In this document: positions 5,510 to 8,963 of the stretch, piece after piece | How the letters are laid out: every line of letters starts with the position of its first letter | Numbering within the stretch: position 1 is the first letter of the stretch | Assembly (NCBI GenBank): GCA_018969885.1 | Contig: JAGWXN010000133.1 | Span: 1-8,963 of the forward strand | Origin: Betaproteobacteria bacterium | GTDB lineage: Bacteria; Pseudomonadota; Gammaproteobacteria; Burkholderiales; Burkholderiaceae | Length of the DNA stretch: 8,963 bases | Reading direction: 5' to 3' | Translations under genes and position numbers: made by a program | Notes under the pieces: model-generated | The model's database searches: none | What the model saw: the letters and a program-made list of their open reading frames with translations, nothing else | What the model was told of the DNA's origin: nothing

Positions 5510-5538
5510 CGCTTTGTGCAAAGCCTTCGCACAAAGCG
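5510..5538. repeat. 29-bp dyad repeat, copy 2, between the divergent late operons
   Basis: Arms CGCTTTGTGC (5510-5519) and GCACAAAGCG (5529-5538) are exact reverse complements around a 9-base centre, extended by one A-T pair at 5509 and 5539. It is 27/29 identical to 849-877. It lies in the P-O intergenic region, with its centre 56 bases from the terminase GTG and 103 bases from the scaffold ATG. P2 late promoters are activated by Ogr bound to a TGT-12-ACA dyad centred near -55; here the spacing is TGT-13-ACA. Its place between two divergent late operons favours an activator site for either or both; this is inferred. Confidence 0.75.
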
Positions 5539-5626
5539 TTCGGCTTGAAGTCGGGCCCGCGCCAATCGCTTGTTGCGGCCGCAGATCACTCTTTTTGCCC
5601 GCCCCAACTGCCCAGAGGGACCAGAC

Positions 5627-6469
5627 ATGGCCACCGCTTCGAAATTCTTCCGCGTCGCTGTCGAAGGCACCACCGTCGATGGCCGCACCATCAAGCGCAA
5701 CTGGCTGGAAGAAATGGCCGCCAGCTACAATCCGGCCACCTATGCCGCCCGCATCAACTGCGAACATCTGCGCGGCTTCTCACCCGAAAAGCCCTTCTTC
5801 AGCTATGGCGATGTCACCGCCCTGAAGACCGAGGAAATTGATCTCGACATCGGCGGCAAGACCGAAAAGCGCCTGGCCCTGTTCGCGCAGATCACGCCAA
5901 ACGCCGAATTCAGCCGGATCAACAAGGCCGGCCAGAAGGTCTTCAGCTCGATCGAGGTCAACGAAAATTTCGCCGGCACCGGCAAAGCCTATCTGGTCGG
6001 CATGGCCTGCACCGACAGCCCGGCCAGCCTGGGCACCGAACGCCTGGAATTCGCCGCCAAGGCCTCCAACAATTTCTACAGCCCGGCCATGGAAACCACC
6101 ATCGAGGTCGAAGGCCTCGAACCAGCACCGGGCAGCGAGGCCGGCGCCATCGTCGCCGGCTTCAAGGCCCTGCTCGCCCACTTCACCAAGCCCGCCCAGG
6201 GCGAGCCGGAGCAAAAACCCCAAGAGCCTGCCAAACCCGCTGGCCCGGCCAACGACAACGCCGCGCTCACGGCCAGCGTCGCCGCGATCACCACGGCCCT
6301 GGCCGCCCTGCCCGATACGCTCACGAAGCTTGCCGCCGATCAGGCCGCCGCCACCAAGAAGGTCGCCGACGATCTGGCCGCGCTGACCGCCAAGCTGGGC
6401 AACACCGATGCCAATCCGCCCCGCAAGGATGCGCCCGGCGGCGTCGGCTTTGCCGCCACCGATTGCTGA
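5627..6469 (+). CDS. O: Capsid scaffolding protein with serine protease domain (P2 gpO family)
   Basis: A 280-residue protein (P2 gpO is 284) that acts as internal scaffold for the procapsid and as the maturation protease cleaving capsid, portal and itself. The N-terminal half carries the protease. Asp18 in TTVDGRT, His47 in NCEHLRG and Ser107/Ser108 in KVFSSIEV line up with the proposed P2 triad Asp19, His48, Ser107. The domain ends near residue 150 (NNFYSPAME). A Pro/Glu-rich linker follows (QGEPEQKPQEPAKPAGPAND), then a heptad-like Ala/Leu helix (about 210-260), as expected for the scaffold part. The start is the ATG at 5627 preceded by GAGGGA; an in-frame ATG at 5570 has no ribosome binding site and an unrelated extension. 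It heads the rightward O-N-M-L operon. Confidence 0.94.
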   Translation: MATASKFFRVAVEGTTVDGRTIKRNWLEEMAASYNPATYAARINCEHLRGFSPEKPFFSYGDVTALKTEEIDLDIGGKTEKRLALFAQITPNAEFSRINKAGQKVFSSIEVNENFAGTGKAYLVGMACTDSPASLGTERLEFAAKASNNFYSPAMETTIEVEGLEPAPGSEAGAIVAGFKALLAHFTKPAQGEPEQKPQEPAKPAGPANDNAALTASVAAITTALAALPDTLTKLAADQAAATKKVADDLAALTAKLGNTDANPPRKDAPGGVGFAATDC

Positions 6470-6535
6470 TCCAACCACCCGCCCACAGCCACCCAGCCAC
6501 CCCGCCAGCCATCCGCCCGCCAAAGGACTCAACCC
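6470..6535 (+). other. C-rich, G-poor spacer between scaffold and capsid genes
   Basis: The 66-base gap begins with a run of degenerate CCAC/AGCCACCC units (6474-6525), C-rich and G-poor on the coding strand, before the capsid ribosome binding site AAAGGA. Unstructured C-rich RNA of this kind can be recognised by Rho (rut-like), and the repeat units may have arisen by slippage. No promoter or hairpin is apparent. Confidence 0.35.
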
Positions 6536-7561
6536 ATGCGCAACGAAACCCGCGTCGCCTTCACCCGTTACAGCGAGCAGATTGCCCAGCTGAACGGCGT
6601 GCCCTCGGCGATGGTCAGCTTCACCGCCGCCCCCTCGGTGCAGCAGACCCTGGAAGACAAGATGCAGGAAACCAGCGCATTCCTGGCCGCCATCAACATG
6701 TTCGGCGTCACCGAACAGCAGGGCGAGAAGATTGGCCTGGGCGTGTCCGGCCCGATCGCCGGCCGCACCAACACCACCACCACCGATCGCGCCCCGCGCA
6801 ACGTCAGCACCCTCGATGATCGCGGCTATCGCTGCGAGAAAACCGATTTCGACACGTTCATCCCCTATGCGCTGCTGGATGCCTGGGCGAAGTTCCCGGA
6901 TTTCCAGACCCGCATCCGCAATCACATCATCCAGCGCCAGGCGCTGGATCGCATCATGATCGGCTTCAACGGCATCAGCATCGCCGCCACCACCGATCTC
7001 GTCGCCAATCCGCTGCTGCAGGATGTCAACAAGGGCTGGCTGCAGAAGCTGCGCGAGGAACGCCCGGCCGCCGTCATGTCCGATGGTGCCAGCACCGGTG
7101 CCAACATGATCAAGGTCGGCACGGCCGCCGGCAATGATTATCGCAACCTCGATGCCCTGGTCTTCGATATGGTCAACGAACTGATCGAGCCCTGGTATCG
7201 CGAATCGACCGATCTGGTGGTCATCGTCGGCCGCTCGCTGCTCGCCGACAAATATTTCCCCATCGTCAATGGCGCGGCCAGCGATGCCCCCAGCGAACAG
7301 ATCGCCCGCGACACGATCATGGCCACCAAGCGCATCGGCAATCTGCCGGCGATGGCGGTGCCGTTCTTCCCGGCGACCTCGCTCATGGTCACCAGCCTCA
7401 ACAACCTGTCACTCTACTGGCAGACCGGCGCCCGCCGCCGCAAGATCGAAGACAATCCCAAGCGCGACCGCATCGAGAATTTCGAAAGCTCGAACGACGC
7501 CTATGTCATCGAGGATCTCGGCAAGGCGGCGCTGGCCCAGAACATCACCCAGACCTGGTAA
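6536..7561 (+). CDS. N: Major capsid protein (P2 gpN family)
   Basis: A 341-residue protein, against 357 in P2, forming the T=7-type icosahedral shell with the HK97 fold. Family features are visible along the length: the N-terminal MRNETRVAFTRYSEQIAQLNG, FGVTEQQGEKIGLGVSGPIAGRTNT (71-95), RGYRCEKTDFDTFIPYALLDAW (about 101-122), the Arg/Gln-rich IIQRQALDRIMIGFNG (131-146) and NPLLQDVNKGWLQKLREERP (158-177). The C-terminus includes YWQTGARRRKIEDNPKRDRIENFESSNDAYVIED, the conserved end block. The N-terminal about 30 residues are expected to be removed by gpO. The ATG at 6536 has AAAGGA about 8 bases upstream. The terminase small-subunit gene starts 5 bases after its stop. Confidence 0.95.
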   Translation: MRNETRVAFTRYSEQIAQLNGVPSAMVSFTAAPSVQQTLEDKMQETSAFLAAINMFGVTEQQGEKIGLGVSGPIAGRTNTTTTDRAPRNVSTLDDRGYRCEKTDFDTFIPYALLDAWAKFPDFQTRIRNHIIQRQALDRIMIGFNGISIAATTDLVANPLLQDVNKGWLQKLREERPAAVMSDGASTGANMIKVGTAAGNDYRNLDALVFDMVNELIEPWYRESTDLVVIVGRSLLADKYFPIVNGAASDAPSEQIARDTIMATKRIGNLPAMAVPFFPATSLMVTSLNNLSLYWQTGARRRKIEDNPKRDRIENFESSNDAYVIEDLGKAALAQNITQTW

Positions 7562-7566
7562 GCACC

Positions 7567-8349
7567 ATGAGCTCGCCAGCACGCCAGCATCGTGAACGTA
7601 TCCTCGCCGCGCAGGCCGCCAACGCGGCCCTGCCTGGCGTGGCCGCGCCGCCGCCGACCAGCGGCGCGGCCGCCACCGCCTACGAACAGATGCTGATGCA
7701 GCTGATCGAAGATCGCCAGCGCCTGAAGGATATCCAGTCGATCCAGAGCAAGATCGAGCTGAAGCGCGAGCTGCTGCCGAACTATGCCGCGTGGATCGAA
7801 GGCGTCCTCACCCAGGCCGCCGCCACCGGTCAGGCCGTGCAGGATGAAATCGTCGTCAACATCCTGCCCTGGCTTATCGATGTCGGCGATTATGCCCAGG
7901 CCATGACCCTGGCCGCCCACGTGCTGCGCTTCCGCCTGGTCCTGCCCGAACGCTTCAAGCGCACCGCGGCTTGCCTGGTCACCGAGGAAATCGCCGATGC
8001 CATCCTGGCCGCGCTCGGCGCCGGCGAGGTCATCACCCCGATCGACACCGCCCATATGCTCTTCCAGCTCGAAGAGACGGTGGCCGGCCATGACATGCCG
8101 GACGAGGTCGCGGCCAAGCTGCAGAAAGCCATCGGGCTGACCCTCGCCGCCGCCGCCGATATCGCCTCGCCCGACGATGCCAATGTCATCGCCGGCTTCG
8201 TCCCCGCCACCCGCACGGAGGCCTTGGCCCGCCTGCGCCGCGCCATCGCGCTGGATCCGCGCGCCGGCGTGAAAAAGGCCATCGAATCGCTTGAACGCGC
8301 GCTCCGCAAGGAACCCGCCACACCCGAACCCGCCAGCACCACTGGCTAA
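7567..8349 (+). CDS. M: Terminase small (endonuclease) subunit (P2 gpM family)
   Basis: A 260-residue protein (P2 gpM is 247) that recognises the cos region and, with gpP, makes the packaging cut. Family blocks are AYEQMLMQLIEDRQRLKDIQS (38-58), KRELLPNYAAWIEGVL (about 65-80), ILPWLIDVGDYAQAM, VLPERFKRTAACLVTEEIA (about 126-144), DMPDEVAAKLQKAIGL (about 176-191) and the C-terminal LDPRAGVKKAIESLERAL. The N-terminus has an extra Ala/Pro-rich linker (LPGVAAPPPTSGAAA) that accounts for most of the added length. The ATG at 7567 is 5 bases after the capsid stop with only a weak ribosome binding site, pointing to translational coupling. A 123-base gap with a GC-rich hairpin separates it from L, larger than the tight spacing usual in this operon. 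Confidence 0.93.
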   Translation: MSSPARQHRERILAAQAANAALPGVAAPPPTSGAAATAYEQMLMQLIEDRQRLKDIQSIQSKIELKRELLPNYAAWIEGVLTQAAATGQAVQDEIVVNILPWLIDVGDYAQAMTLAAHVLRFRLVLPERFKRTAACLVTEEIADAILAALGAGEVITPIDTAHMLFQLEETVAGHDMPDEVAAKLQKAIGLTLAAAADIASPDDANVIAGFVPATRTEALARLRRAIALDPRAGVKKAIESLERALRKEPATPEPASTTG

Positions 8350-8373
8350 CCCAGCTCGCCCCCGGCGCTCGGC

Positions 8374-8439
8374 GGCGGGGAGACAGGGCGTCAGGACACC
8401 GCCTGCGGTGACCCCCGCGCCCAGCCTCCCCCCACCGCC
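8374..8439 (+). repeat. Long imperfect GC-rich hairpin between M and L
   Basis: The tip is perfect, CACCGC (8397-8402), CT, GCGGTG (8405-8410). Outward, GTCAGG, GGGCG, GGAGAC and GGCGG on the left pair discontinuously with TGACCCCC, CGCGCCC, GCCTCCCC and CCGCC on the right. It fills most of the intergenic space. There is no T-run after it, so a simple intrinsic terminator is unlikely; attenuation, mRNA stabilisation or a host short repeat are possible. Confidence 0.5.
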
Positions 8440-8472
8440 GTAAACCGGCATCACCCAGGGAGAAGACCGCCA

Positions 8473-8955
8473 ATGTCCGCCTTCATCTCCCTTCCGCCTG
8501 CCGGTGACAGCGCCCCGCCCAGCACACCGGACAGCGTCGCGTTCGATGGCTTCTATCCCGCCCTCTCGCTCGCCGCCGCCCGCGCCGCCATGCGCATCCC
8601 CACAGACATCACCGATGCCCGGCTGCGCGATGCCCTGGCCGCTGCGATGCTCGAAATCGCCGACGATCTCACCCAATGGCGCGCCGTGCAGGATGCCGCC
8701 GGCTTCGCGGTGCTGGCCGATTGCAGCGACCGGATGATCGCCGGTGAGAAGCGCCTGGTCCTGCTCTGGCGCCGCGCCGTCCACCACCTGGCCGCCGCCG
8801 ATCTGGCCGAGATCCAGCGCGGGCCAGACAGCACGCCGGCAGGCAGCGACCGCGCCGCACAGCTCGACAGCACCGCCGCCGATCATCGCCGCAACAGCCG
8901 CTGGGCTGTCCGCGACATGCTCGGCATCCCGCACACCACCATCGAACTCATCTGA
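8473..8955 (+). CDS. L: Head completion/stabilisation protein (P2 gpL family)
   Basis: A 160-residue protein (P2 gpL is 169) that closes the filled head after packaging and forms part of the head-tail connector. Recognisable family segments include FDGFYPALSLAAARAAMRIPTDITDARLRDAL (24-55), where P2 has FFPDIDP followed by MRLEQTVAPARLREAI. Others are MLEIADDLTQWRAVQDAAGFAVLAD (59-83), LLWRRAVHHLAAADLAE (97-113) and the ending DSTAADHRRNSRWAVRDMLGIP, corresponding to the P2 block DSTIDELWRDMRWAVARI. GGGAGAAG lies upstream of the ATG at 8473. It is the last complete gene in the window; the following GAAGGG just after its stop may be the ribosome binding site of the next (tail) gene. Confidence 0.92.
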   Translation: MSAFISLPPAGDSAPPSTPDSVAFDGFYPALSLAAARAAMRIPTDITDARLRDALAAAMLEIADDLTQWRAVQDAAGFAVLADCSDRMIAGEKRLVLLWRRAVHHLAAADLAEIQRGPDSTPAGSDRAAQLDSTAADHRRNSRWAVRDMLGIPHTTIELI

Positions 8956-8963
8956 AGGGTCAA

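Noticed and set aside
5469..5534. 22-residue N-terminal extension of the terminase from TTG
   Set aside because: It is encoded across the dyad repeat and extends beyond the usual family N-terminus; the GTG at 5468 gives 586 residues, close to the P2 length.
5570..5626. 19-residue N-terminal extension of the scaffold protein
   Set aside because: No ribosome binding site and no family similarity; the ATG at 5627 follows GAGGGA and starts at the expected place.
3777..5825. 682-aa open frame on plus strand opposite the terminase gene
   Set aside because: It is the antisense shadow of a high-GC coding gene (His/Arg/Leu/Ala-rich, no family blocks), while the minus strand carries clear P2 gpP motifs.
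5780..6925. 381-aa open frame on minus strand across scaffold and capsid genes
   Set aside because: Gly/Ala-rich antisense frame lacking any recognisable motif; it spans two confidently identified genes and their spacer.
7501..8934. 477-aa open frame on minus strand across M and L
   Set aside because: Same antisense GC artefact; repetitive Gly/Ala/Asp composition and opposite polarity to clear gpM and gpL homologues.
1..8963. tRNA, CRISPR array, insertion sequence or transposase
   Set aside because: No cloverleaf, no regularly spaced repeats and no transposase-like protein or terminal repeats were seen.

Overview
The window is the left end of a P2-type (Peduovirus-like) prophage in a high-GC bacterium. 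Base composition, codon use and the style of the phage proteins suggest an alphaproteobacterium, perhaps a sphingomonad. That taxonomic call is inference: no rRNA or other marker is present. At the far left (1-97, minus strand) is the 5' end of what looks like a chromosomal DJ-1/PfpI-family gene, so a prophage/chromosome junction probably lies between about 98 and 1020. No tRNA, integrase or duplicated att core is visible, so the junction cannot be placed.

Layout. Positions 98-1023 hold no convincing gene. This stretch contains an AT-rich island (about 300-530) with a cluster of ACCTAAT-type heptamers in both orientations, a weak cos-like match near 735, and the first copy of a 29-bp dyad repeat (849-877). 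Positions 1024-2408 (minus) are a tight three-gene operon: a 93-aa unknown protein, a 77-aa unknown protein, and a 288-aa protein with a P22 antirepressor N-terminal-type domain. Diverging from it at 2492 (plus) is a 70-aa ribbon-helix-helix (RHH) DNA-binding protein. Positions 2665-8955 are the P2 head module in canonical order and polarity: Q (portal) and P (terminase large subunit) on minus, then O (scaffold/protease), N (major capsid), M (terminase small subunit) and L (head completion) on plus. The window ends 8 bases after L, where a tail gene would normally follow.

How the genes work together. N and O build the procapsid around the Q portal. O is expected to cleave capsid and portal proteins and itself. 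P and M package DNA through the portal. L completes the filled head for tail joining. Q and P diverge from O-N-M-L, and the second copy of the 29-bp dyad sits in the intergenic region that separates the two operons, where P2-type late promoters are expected.

Most interesting point. The RHH gene and the antirepressor operon diverge from an 83-bp intergenic region. In it two sigma70-like promoters (TTGACG-17-CATAAA rightward, TTGACA-17-CATAAA leftward) overlap with exact mirror symmetry about position 2477.5, so only one polymerase could occupy the site. A 9-bp inverted repeat (TGTGCTCAT / ATGAGCACA) overlaps both. The predicted rightward start site falls on the RHH start codon and there is no Shine-Dalgarno, so the message may be leaderless. 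The arrangement resembles the phage P22 immI region (RHH repressors Mnt/Arc controlling Ant), placed beside the head genes of a P2-type phage.
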